Assembly (NCBI RefSeq): GCF_030056815.1
Contig: NZ_JASHKR010000010.1
Coordinates: 1-64,000 of the forward strand
Direction: 5' to 3'
DNA from: Rhodococcus sp. IEGM 1379
GTDB taxonomy: Bacteria > Actinomycetota > Actinomycetes > Mycobacteriales > Mycobacteriaceae
Length of the DNA: 64,000 nt
The notes under the pieces are model-generated. The model saw nothing but the letters and a program-made list of their open reading frames with translations. It did no database searches and had not been told where the DNA came from. Made by a program: the position numbers and the translations under genes. This document shows positions 25,661-33,735 of this stretch, piece by piece (the first letter of the stretch is position 1; each line of letters begins with the position of its first letter).

Positions 25661-26560
25661 GTGAACCTGCAGCGGGCGCGATACCTGGTGGCAGTCGCGG
25701 ACCACCTGAACTTCACGCGTGCGGCCGCCGAGTTGCATGTTGCACAATCTGCGCTGAGCCAGCAGATCAAAGTGCTCGAACGTGAGATCGGCGTAGTGCT
25801 CTTCGATCGGCGAGGGCCCCGGATCAGCCTGACAGAGCCCGGAATCGTCGCAGTTCGTGAAGCCAAATTCCTGCTCGAATCAGCCGACCGGGCCATCGAA
25901 CGGATCCGAGCCTCAGCGCTCGGGTCCGAGGGCGAACTGCGCATCGCCCACACACGGTCATGGGCAGGCGGGGCAGTTGCGTTGGCCGTCAACGAGTTTC
26001 GCGCACGGTATCCGAAGGTCGCGATCACTGAACACCGCGGCTACACTGCCCGGAACACGGCGCTTGCTACCGATGGGGCCGTGGACATCGCGGTGGTGCG
26101 GCCACCTGTCGACCAGTCGAAGCTGACCGTTCGGATTCTGGATCGCGAGCGACTCCTGCTCGCGGTACCGTCCGGGCACCCATTCTCCACACTCGAGGTA
26201 GTCGACTTGGCGCAGATTGCCAACGAGCCGGTGGTGTTCTGGCCCCGGGCGAACGGCCCTGGCATGTACGACGCCATCGTCGAGATGTTCTGGCCCACAC
26301 GGGCACCGAACGTGGTCCGCCGCGAGGCCGATGACGAGCAGGTACTGCACGCAGTAGCGGCCGGCGTCGGGGTAGCGCCGATGCCCGCCGGCCGTGCCGC
26401 GACCTATCGGGTTCCTGGGGTACAGATGTGCGAGATCAATTGTCCCCCAATGTATCTGACGGTCGGACTCGCGTTCCGAACAGACAATCCGAACCTCGCG
26501 CTCCGGCTTTTCCTCGAAGTAGTGGACGAAGTGGTCGACCCGTCACTTCTGGTGAGATGA
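25661..26560 (+). CDS. LysR family transcriptional regulator
   Basis: A 299-residue regulator. The N-terminal winged HTH is ARYLVAVADHLNFTRAAAELHVAQSALSQQIKVLEREIGVVLFDRR. The effector domain is of the periplasmic-binding type (LRIAHTRSWAGGAVALAVNEFRARYPKVAI). GTG 25661 is chosen because the HTH begins directly after it; the frame runs upstream to 25478. It is divergent from the deacylase-remnant/FAD/RidA operon, the classic LysR arrangement, so it probably controls that operon from the 204-bp gap. Confidence 0.88.
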   Translation: MNLQRARYLVAVADHLNFTRAAAELHVAQSALSQQIKVLEREIGVVLFDRRGPRISLTEPGIVAVREAKFLLESADRAIERIRASALGSEGELRIAHTRSWAGGAVALAVNEFRARYPKVAITEHRGYTARNTALATDGAVDIAVVRPPVDQSKLTVRILDRERLLLAVPSGHPFSTLEVVDLAQIANEPVVFWPRANGPGMYDAIVEMFWPTRAPNVVRREADDEQVLHAVAAGVGVAPMPAGRAATYRVPGVQMCEINCPPMYLTVGLAFRTDNPNLALRLFLEVVDEVVDPSLLVR

Positions 26561-26695
26561 CACATTCTCATTCGATGGCAGTCAGTCCGTAGGCCACCAC
26601 AGAACCAGGCACCAACCTTCGTCGATTCATACAAGACCAGCCCTCGCGAACTCACTATCCTCAGATCAACGGAAACCGACGAAAGGGCCCCTCGA

Positions 26696-27589
26696 ATGAC
26701 CGAAACTGCCACGTACGTTGAGAGCGCGCAGCAGGAGATCGCTGCTGTATTGACCGAGGCGAAGACCGATGCATTCGTACACGCACGCGACATCGATTCC
26801 GGCGAAGAGTTCGGCTACGGCGCTGACGAAGGTGTCATCCTCGCATCCGTTTTCAAGATTCCCGTCGTGCTCGAATATGCCCGCGCCGTGGCAGCAGGCA
26901 CGCTGGATCCGACTGAGCACGCCACTGTCACCGCCGAGTTCCGCTCCGGCGGCATCGGTATCGGCGGCTGCGCCGACGACGTCACCGCCAGTTGGCGAGA
27001 TCTCGCTCTACTCATGATGAGCTTCAGCGACAACGCCGCCACCGATTTCTTGTACAACCGTCTCGGAGTCGAGAACATCGTCGCGACGCTGCGTGGGCTC
27101 GGTTTGGAGAAGACCAACTTGGTTCGCGACTGCCGCGGCCTGTTCAAGACGGTCTACGAAGATCTCGGAGTCGACAAGGGCACCTTGCTGGAAATGCCCC
27201 CCATCGAAGTTCTCCGGACAATTTCCGTCATGGATCCGGCCCGCTCCAACTCCAGCACTCCTCGTGAGATCACCATGTTGCTGGCTGCAATCTGGCGGGA
27301 CGAAGCCGGGCCGGCTTCGGCCTGCGAAGAGGTCCGAACGATCATGAGCAAGCAGGTGTGGCCGCACCGGCTGTCCTCCGGTTTCCCCGACGAGGTCACT
27401 GTCGCCGCCAAGACCGGAACCCTGGGGCTGGTACGAAACGAAGCCGGTGTCGTGACGTACCCGGACGGCAAGCGTTACGCCGTTGGCGTCTTCACCAAGT
27501 CCCACGAGCTCACCCACCGTGCCCCGAAGATCGACGCCTCGATCGGAACCGTCGGCCGCATCGCAATCGAAGCACTCCGCAAGGGCTGA
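26696..27589 (+). CDS. Cytosolic class A beta-lactamase-like serine hydrolase
   Basis: A 297-residue protein with the class A penicillin-recognising fold: SVFK (Ser near 51), SDN (near 110) and KTG in AAKTGTLG (near 239). Unlike secreted beta-lactamases it has no signal peptide. The omega-loop Glu is not obvious, which fits a peptidase or esterase more than a resistance enzyme. It follows the LysR gene by 135 nt on the same strand and ends at a bidirectional terminator. Confidence 0.82.
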   Translation: MTETATYVESAQQEIAAVLTEAKTDAFVHARDIDSGEEFGYGADEGVILASVFKIPVVLEYARAVAAGTLDPTEHATVTAEFRSGGIGIGGCADDVTASWRDLALLMMSFSDNAATDFLYNRLGVENIVATLRGLGLEKTNLVRDCRGLFKTVYEDLGVDKGTLLEMPPIEVLRTISVMDPARSNSSTPREITMLLAAIWRDEAGPASACEEVRTIMSKQVWPHRLSSGFPDEVTVAAKTGTLGLVRNEAGVVTYPDGKRYAVGVFTKSHELTHRAPKIDASIGTVGRIAIEALRKG

Positions 27590-27612
27590 CACGTTAGTAG
27601 CTGACAAAAAAT

Positions 27613-27644
27613 GCGGGTCGCGCTGAGAGATCAGCACGACCCGT
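27613..27644. terminator. Bidirectional terminator
   Basis: A 14-bp stem with one mismatch (GCGGGTCGCGCTGA against TCAGCACGACCCGT) and a GAGA loop. An A-run lies to the left and CTTTT to the right, between the convergent class A hydrolase (+) and PucR regulator (-). Confidence 0.85.
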
Positions 27645-27661
27645 ACTTTTCGGCTCGAAAG

Positions 27662-29281
27662 CTAGCGCGGACCGCGCAGACGAAGATGCACCATAAGACG
27701 GAAGCGCACGTTCGGATCGTCGAGATCCAATGCCGCCATGCCCTTCAACTTACTGAGCCGGTAGCGAAATGTGTTGGGATGCACATGCAATGAGGCTGCC
27801 GCGTCACCGACATCGCCGAAGGCATTGAGCCACGCGTCGAGGGTGTCGACGAACGAGGTCGCATGAGCAGTGTCGTGACGGGCGATCGCCTCGATCGGCC
27901 CGAGGTCCGAAAACCCTTCGGCTGCGACCTCCGACGCGATCTCCAACAGAATGGCGTCAACGTGGACACTGCTGAAGGTGGCGACACTGCCCGACGCTCG
28001 TCCCGCCAACAACACTTCGAGTGCGTGCTCGGCATCGCGCTTCGATCTGCTCAACTGAGCCGGCCTGGTCACGACCCGGCCGATCCCGATGATGGTGTCG
28101 CCTGACGCTCCGGTGCGGTCCAGGAAATCCGAGGCCACACGAAACGCCTGCAGCTCGGCTTCTGCCGGGGTATTCCCGCGAACGGACAGCACCGCGTAGC
28201 CGGTTCCGTTGACCACGGCAGCCGCCGACTGCGAGTGGACCGCGCCGAGGTGCATCGCCAGAGCGTCAGTCAATCGCACGACCTGGGCGGCGTCATCCGG
28301 TTTCGAGGATCCCTCGAAAGACCTTCGGCCCAAGGCCATTACGAGTGCGGGACTGGCGCCGAGGCCAAGCCGATTCATCGCGTCGACCGCACCGGATCCT
28401 CCGTCGAGTAGGGTCGCGATCAGGTCGGCGCGCAGTCGCCGCTCGGCGTCGGCGCCGCCGCGCAACCGCAACATCTGCAACGCGATCATCCCGGTCGAAT
28501 CGCGCAACGCGCGCGTTCGGTCCTCTGACAGCGGCGCGGCGAGTGCCACCCACATGGAGCCGAGGAACTCGTCGCCGGCTCGAATGGACACTGCGATACG
28601 TCCCATTTTGGTACCGATGACCTCGGCAGGCACCCACACTGGATCGTCGCTGCGATAGAGCCGGTCGAATACCCCCGCCTCTTCGAGCACTCGAATGTAC
28701 TGGTCAGGGACCTGCCGTTCCAGAACGGTCGCGATACGCGGACCGTCGCCTTCCTCCTGCCGGCCGGAGAACGCAATGACCCGTGAGCTTCTGTCTTCGA
28801 TCGTGATCGGCGCGTCCAGGAGTGCGCTGACGGCGTTGGCGAACGCAAACAGATCCCCTGCCGGGCCACCTCCGCGAGAATGGATGTGGCCGACTTCGTT
28901 ACGAGCTGCCAACACCGAATGAAGCAGGCTTGTCAGCTGAACCCACGAGACTCCTCTGGCCAGCGCCAACACGACGACACCCGAGGATTCGATGGCCTCC
29001 CGGTCCGCCGAGCTCAGGTCAGAGCTGACACGCGCGACCACCACCGCTACACCACGCTCGGCCAGATCGACGACGGATTCCGCGATACGTTCACCGCCAC
29101 TGATCCCGACAAGCAATACCATCGAGTCTGATGTGGACGGCGAATCGTCATCGGGATCGTGAATGACTACCGACGCAACCTCGTCCATCGACTGCGGATC
29201 ACCGACAACCGGGTTCAGCACCGTAGTTCCCACGTCTTCGAGAAGCCGCACCAAACTGATGCGAGGTCGCACGGTGCTCAC
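27662..29281 (-). CDS. PucR/CdaR family transcriptional regulator
   Basis: The 539-residue protein has an N-terminal PucR-type sensory region, a GGDEF-like central part, and the C-terminal HTH_30 domain (GDAAASLHVHPNTFRYRLSKLKGMAALDLDDPNVRFRLMVHLRL). PucR-family regulators control amino-acid, purine and polyamine catabolism. It is the last gene of the operon M20-GNAT-racemase-pucR, 47 nt after the racemase. It probably senses an amino acid or acyl amino acid and controls this operon. GTG 29281 follows GAAGGAG; the frame extends to 29353. Confidence 0.85.
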   Translation of the reverse strand: MSTVRPRISLVRLLEDVGTTVLNPVVGDPQSMDEVASVVIHDPDDDSPSTSDSMVLLVGISGGERIAESVVDLAERGVAVVVARVSSDLSSADREAIESSGVVVLALARGVSWVQLTSLLHSVLAARNEVGHIHSRGGGPAGDLFAFANAVSALLDAPITIEDRSSRVIAFSGRQEEGDGPRIATVLERQVPDQYIRVLEEAGVFDRLYRSDDPVWVPAEVIGTKMGRIAVSIRAGDEFLGSMWVALAAPLSEDRTRALRDSTGMIALQMLRLRGGADAERRLRADLIATLLDGGSGAVDAMNRLGLGASPALVMALGRRSFEGSSKPDDAAQVVRLTDALAMHLGAVHSQSAAAVVNGTGYAVLSVRGNTPAEAELQAFRVASDFLDRTGASGDTIIGIGRVVTRPAQLSRSKRDAEHALEVLLAGRASGSVATFSSVHVDAILLEIASEVAAEGFSDLGPIEAIARHDTAHATSFVDTLDAWLNAFGDVGDAAASLHVHPNTFRYRLSKLKGMAALDLDDPNVRFRLMVHLRLRGPR

Positions 29282-29328
29282 GTCTATCACTCCTTCGTCC
29301 TGTGAACGAAGTCTGTCATAGTGATTCG

Positions 29329-30444
29329 TCAAAGCCGATCCATGCCGATCCATTCGACGGAAGTGGTAATTGAATCAAGCAGTTCAGGGATCGGTTCGAC
29401 GCCGATACCGGGGCCGTCCGGAACCTTCACATAACCGTTGTCGAGTACGAACGGCTCGGTGATGTCTTCGGCGAAGTAACGATCGGAAGCCGACGTATCG
29501 CCTGGCAGGACAAATCCCGGAAGTGCGGCAAGAGCCACGTTCGCGGCCCTGCCGATGCCGGTCTCGAGCATTCCTCCGCACCAGACGGCGATTCCGTTGG
29601 CCTGGCAGACGTCGTGGATACGACGCGATTCGAGATAACCGCCGACACGTCCCGGTTTGATGTTCACCACGCTGCACGCACCGATAGCAAGCGCGTCGGC
29701 AGTGACCTTGGCGGAGGTGATGGACTCGTCGAGGCAGACTGGCGTCCGCATCATCTCGGCCAACCGAGCATGTCCGCGAAGTTCCTCTTCGGAAAGCGGC
29801 TGCTCGATCAGCAGGAGGTCGAAGTCGTCGAGCCGCTGAAGATGACGCGCGTCAGCCAAGGTGTACGCCGTATTCGCGTCAACTTGGAGAAGCACGTCAT
29901 CACCGAACCGCTCGCGGACCGCGCGAACCGGCTCGATGTCCCAGCCTGGCTCGATCTTCAGTTTGATGCGCAGGTATCCGGCGTCAAGGAAACCGCCTAC
30001 CTCCTCGAGAAGTTCGTCGATCGAATTCTTGATACCCACCGAGACACCGGCAGGTACTCGATCGACGACTGCGCCGAGATACGACGACAGGCTCGTCCCG
30101 CCGGCGCGCAGCTCGGCGTCGAGAAACGCGGTTTCCAGTGCGGCCTTGGCCATGGGGTGTCCGGCGAACTCTCCTATCGCCGCGCTCAGTGCGTGCACGT
30201 CGGGATCGGTGAGCTCGCGCAGAGACGGAATCAGGAACTTGCGAAGGACTTCGGCGGCGCCGTCCGGGTATTCGGAGCAGTAGCGAGGCTCGGACATCGC
30301 GACACACTCGCCCCAGCCCTCCGACTCCGAGGTCACGACCTTGACGAACAGCACGTCCTTGGCCGTCTCCGTGCCGAACGAGGTTCGAAACGGAGCCTTC
30401 AACGGCATTGCTGCCCTGCGTAATTCGATTCCCTCAATCTTCAC
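29329..30444 (-). CDS. Enolase-superfamily N-acylamino-acid racemase / OSBS-like, copy 2
   Basis: A 371-residue paralogue of the racemase at 18175, with the same complete catalytic set: KLK in LRIKLKIEPGWD, DAN, IEQPL, LDES and NIKPGRVGGY. It begins inside the GNAT stop codon (ATGA) and lies in one operon with an M20 deacylase and a GNAT. Together these are the three enzymes of the N-succinyl-dependent D-to-L conversion: acylate, epimerise, deacylate. Expected reaction: interconversion of N-succinyl (or other N-acyl) D- and L-amino acids with a divalent metal. Confidence 0.88.
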   Translation of the reverse strand: MKIEGIELRRAAMPLKAPFRTSFGTETAKDVLFVKVVTSESEGWGECVAMSEPRYCSEYPDGAAEVLRKFLIPSLRELTDPDVHALSAAIGEFAGHPMAKAALETAFLDAELRAGGTSLSSYLGAVVDRVPAGVSVGIKNSIDELLEEVGGFLDAGYLRIKLKIEPGWDIEPVRAVRERFGDDVLLQVDANTAYTLADARHLQRLDDFDLLLIEQPLSEEELRGHARLAEMMRTPVCLDESITSAKVTADALAIGACSVVNIKPGRVGGYLESRRIHDVCQANGIAVWCGGMLETGIGRAANVALAALPGFVLPGDTSASDRYFAEDITEPFVLDNGYVKVPDGPGIGVEPIPELLDSITTSVEWIGMDRL

Positions 30445-31385
30445 GACGCAACCTCCCCTGTTGTCTTGACGAATGTTGTTCCCGGCGCACGATCGAGGAC
30501 GTACTTCCCTGTCCGGGTGACGGCGACAACCACCCCGCTCTCGGCGAGTACGCCGCCGAGAGCTTCACGGACAGCCAGTCTCCAATCGTTTGCCGCCGCT
30601 GGGTCTGACTTGCGTAGTGCGTACACGTCATTCGGCGTAGCCACGGTGACAAATCGATTCTTGGTCGACTTCGACACGGGCAGGCCGGCTTCCGAGATGG
30701 ACAGTAGTTCGCTTGCCCCCAAAGATTCGGGAGTCGGAATCTCGCCCGAACCGGCGACGACGTCGGAGACCTTGCTACTACCGATTTCCCAGTCGATCAG
30801 CAACCGGTCGCTGTCGGCGCCCCCATTGAGACTGTCGTTCATCGGCGCGTAGAAATGCGGTAGATACTGGATCGGGAACGCCCCGAGTTTCGAGACGTTG
30901 AAATAGGCATTGCGCGCGACGAGCGGATCAAAAGTCCACCGCACGTGAAGAATTCCCCGTTCCAGTGCCCACGCTCGCTGGAACAGTTTCAACGCCAGGC
31001 CGATGTGTCCGTTCTGCACTGTCGGGAGGATCCCCGTGATGTGAGAGTGCAACGAACGGTGCTGTGGTTCCTCGAAGAATGCGACCGAGCCACCGATCAG
31101 GTCTCCACCACGAAAAGCGCCCGCGACGTAGTTACCGGAGTGCGAGAGAGCTTTCATCATGTCGCGGTGCACGGGCGGATGTCCGCTCTCAGGCTGCCAT
31201 ACCTTCTCGAACAGGCCGAATACCTGTTCCAACTCGGCATGCCCGGTGACGGGTTCGATAGTCACACACGCAAGCAGAGCGGCCTGATCGGCTTGGCCGA
31301 TCGCTTGACGCATCGGTAAAGGCGAAACGGCTCCGAATGGTTGAATAGTCTTACGTCGGAAATCCTTCGGCGACGTCATCGTCAC
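30441..31385 (-). CDS. GNAT acyltransferase, COG3375 type, copy 2
   Basis: A 314-residue paralogue of the GNAT at 17364 with about 45 extra N-terminal residues. Shared features are NYVAGAFRGGDLIGGSVAFFEEP, SHITGILPTVQNGHIGLALKLFQRAW and the family signature HVRWTFDPLVARNAYFNVSKLGAFP. The glycine-rich acyl-CoA loop is less canonical (VQNGHIG instead of AGKGIG). GTG 31385 overlaps the M20 stop (GTGA) and has GGAGG upstream; ATG 31379 is an alternative. Predicted to acylate D-amino acids for the downstream racemase. Confidence 0.82.
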   Translation of the reverse strand: MTMTSPKDFRRKTIQPFGAVSPLPMRQAIGQADQAALLACVTIEPVTGHAELEQVFGLFEKVWQPESGHPPVHRDMMKALSHSGNYVAGAFRGGDLIGGSVAFFEEPQHRSLHSHITGILPTVQNGHIGLALKLFQRAWALERGILHVRWTFDPLVARNAYFNVSKLGAFPIQYLPHFYAPMNDSLNGGADSDRLLIDWEIGSSKVSDVVAGSGEIPTPESLGASELLSISEAGLPVSKSTKNRFVTVATPNDVYALRKSDPAAANDWRLAVREALGGVLAESGVVVAVTRTGKYVLDRAPGTTFVKTTGEVAS

Positions 31386-32476
31386 AGTCCTCCCTCCAAG
31401 ATTCGGGTCACCAGACCGGCCAGCAACGTGGCACGCGGGATCATCTGATCTATCTCTACGTGTTCTGTAGTTGCATGCGCTCCACCCCCGACGGCGCCGA
31501 GGCCGTCCAACGTCGGGGTTCCGACTGCAGCGGTGAAGTTCCCGTCCGAGGCCCCGCCGACAGCGCAGTCGCGCAGCATCCCCAGTCCGCTCTCGCTGCT
31601 GACCTGGTGAGCGAGAAAGTACAGCTTCTCCGATGACGCTGCCTCGAGTGGCCCGCGATTGGGTCCCCCGGTGACCGAAATTCGGCTTCCGGCCAGTACC
31701 GGTGTCAGCGCGCGGATCGAATGATCGATGCGTTCCTGTTCCGTCGCCGACCACACTCGCACGTCACACCACAGTTGCGCTTGCGCTGCAACGGTATTGG
31801 TTGTGGTTCCGCCGCTGATCACCGAGGGGACCACCGATGTTCCCGCCACAGGATCCGCGAGTTCCACTACCGCCTGAATCTGATGCGCGAGTTCCACGAC
31901 AGCATTCACGCCTCGCTCCGGTTCCAGTCCCGCGTGCGCAGCGCGTCCCTCGATGTCGACGCAGTACAGCGACATGCCCTTGCGCGCTGTCTTTACCGCG
32001 CCGTCGGCAGCGGCTTCGAGGACCAGTACCGCGTCGACCTGACGCGCTTGCTCCTCGATCAGTGCGCGCGAGGCCGGGGAGCCGATCTCCTCGTCGGAAT
32101 TGAGGAGCACGACCACCCCGTCGAGCGACGGGAGAGATGCGAGCGCATGAAAGAGCTGGACGATGCCTGCCTTCATGTCGAAGACTCCGGGTCCGGTGGC
32201 GATGTTGTCGGTGACCGACCACGGCAGTTCTGCGAGTGTTCCGAGCGGCCACACTGTGTCGAAATGCCCCAGGAGCATTACCTTCGGCTCTTCGCCGAAC
32301 GACCAGCGTAAGTGCTGACGTCCGCCGATGCGAATGCGTTCCGGTGCGCTCCCGAGATGGCGCTCGCCGATTTCGGCCACCACGTCCGCGCAGGCGTCGA
32401 CTGCTCTGAGATCGGAACTGGGCGACTCGGCGGTTACCAGAGCCGCCAGGTCCGCCACCATTGTCTTCTTGTCCAC
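31382..32476 (-). CDS. M20 family metallopeptidase (carboxypeptidase G2-like; candidate desuccinylase)
   Basis: A 364-residue M20 enzyme with metal-site motifs LLGHFDTVWP, DMKAGIVQ, the catalytic EE in NSDEEIGS, and a late GGGAHATTEHVE. The dimerisation lid lies around AAHAGLEPERGVNAVVELAHQI. First gene of the operon with GNAT2, racemase 2 and PucR. In the known N-succinyl pathway an M20 enzyme releases the L-amino acid, which this gene would supply here. GTG 32476 has AGGAG about 10 nt upstream. Glutamate carboxypeptidase activity is an alternative. Confidence 0.85.
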   Translation of the reverse strand: MDKKTMVADLAALVTAESPSSDLRAVDACADVVAEIGERHLGSAPERIRIGGRQHLRWSFGEEPKVMLLGHFDTVWPLGTLAELPWSVTDNIATGPGVFDMKAGIVQLFHALASLPSLDGVVVLLNSDEEIGSPASRALIEEQARQVDAVLVLEAAADGAVKTARKGMSLYCVDIEGRAAHAGLEPERGVNAVVELAHQIQAVVELADPVAGTSVVPSVISGGTTTNTVAAQAQLWCDVRVWSATEQERIDHSIRALTPVLAGSRISVTGGPNRGPLEAASSEKLYFLAHQVSSESGLGMLRDCAVGGASDGNFTAAVGTPTLDGLGAVGGGAHATTEHVEIDQMIPRATLLAGLVTRILEGGL

Positions 32477-32642
32477 TCTCAGGTACTCCTGTCACCGTCG
32501 TCGACTACTTCCGTCAAGCTTGGCCGAACCGACCCCTGCTGATCTTGTCCAGGACTACCGTCCTTCCGACTCGAATTCGTCGTCCGCCACCAATTCACAA
32601 ACTGGCGTTAGGTCGTCCGGGACTGTTTTGCTCCGCTAGACG

Positions 32643-32679
32643 ACGAATGCCGCCGGCAAGGTGCACTGGCGGCATTCGT
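32643..32679. terminator. Terminator after the D-aminopeptidase gene
   Basis: A 12-bp perfect stem (ACGAATGCCGCC against GGCGGCATTCGT) lies 23 nt past the stop of the minus-strand M55 gene and upstream of the M20 operon. Confidence 0.75.
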
Positions 32680-32701
32680 GCGTTCGTAGCGAACGCCGAA
32701 A

Positions 32702-33547
32702 CTAGGTTCGATTGGCAACCGTCACAATCGTGTTGACCCCGACTGAGGCCAATCGTGAGTTGACCGTGATCAAACCGAGTATGTCGTCGACACTGCCCAG
32801 TGTGTGCGCGATAGTACGGTCCGCGGTTCTCCTCGAACCGGGAACAGCCTCCGCGAGCTCGGCAGCCGTAGTCGTGGGGTGAACGATCTCGAGCGTCCAT
32901 TCGTCGCGGAGCGCTACTGGCTTCAGCGTGTCGGCCTTGCGCACCGCACGTTCCGCTCCTGCCCTGATGTATTCGCACGCGAGCGACGGAGGCAGCGAGT
33001 TTGCGGCCGACCATCCATGCGCCTTCTTAACCTCCACGGTCTCCGTCGTCGGCGAAGCTGCATCCACCAGGCCGCAAATGATGTCGTCGCCGGTCACCAG
33101 ACCTACCGGAACACCCTGCGTCGCTGCGTACAAAGTGTTGATGTCGGTCTCGGACACAGACTTACCGTCGAGTCGAACGTCAGCGAACAAACTCGAGAAC
33201 GTGTGAGCCAGGACGCCGGGTCCACCCGCAGGCGCGTGATAGCCCACAAAAAGTGCAATGTCGTGATCCGACGTCAAACCCTCGGCCATGCATTGCAACT
33301 TCGGAGAACCGAAAATCACCCGAGCCCGAGGATCCAGATCAGCATGAATCAGGTTGTCCATCGTTCCATGACTGTCGTTGACCAGGACGCTCGTCGCGCC
33401 GCTGTCGAACGCGCCGGCAATTGCAGCATTGGTCTCGGCGGTCATGAGCGCCTGCGCCCGCGGATACCCGCCACCACCGCGAACCGTCTGATCGAGAGTC
33501 GCGATACCCGCGATACCCTCCATGTCCACCGAAATATAGACGTGCAT
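32702..33547 (-). CDS. dppA: D-aminopeptidase DppA, family M55
   Basis: The 281-residue protein matches Bacillus DppA position for position at the functional residues. These are D8 and E10 (SVDMEGIAG), H60 (NDSHG), H104 (GYHAPAGG), H115 and E133 (SVSETDIN), which bind two zinc ions and carry out catalysis. DppA forms a decamer that cleaves D-Ala-D-Ala and other peptides with N-terminal D-residues. ATG 33547 with GGAGGG upstream gives this exact numbering; the frame runs to 33730 without support. Divergent from the D-aminoacylase operon, with a 188-bp shared promoter region. Confidence 0.93.
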   Translation of the reverse strand: MHVYISVDMEGIAGIATLDQTVRGGGGYPRAQALMTAETNAAIAGAFDSGATSVLVNDSHGTMDNLIHADLDPRARVIFGSPKLQCMAEGLTSDHDIALFVGYHAPAGGPGVLAHTFSSLFADVRLDGKSVSETDINTLYAATQGVPVGLVTGDDIICGLVDAASPTTETVEVKKAHGWSAANSLPPSLACEYIRAGAERAVRKADTLKPVALRDEWTLEIVHPTTTAAELAEAVPGSRRTADRTIAHTLGSVDDILGLITVNSRLASVGVNTIVTVANRT

Positions 33548-33735
33548 TCGTGCCCTCCATCGAATCTGAACCAGCCGTGTTGGTCGATCCACCTCACCTT
33601 CACACTCCTGCGCGTCAGATTCTTGTTCTGCCGAACGGTGAGCACGCCTCCATTTGGGAAGTTCACACCAGAATTCGGAACTGCACCCGTGAAACCATCG
33701 GGACACTATCGACCGACGACAGGAGTGCAACGCTT

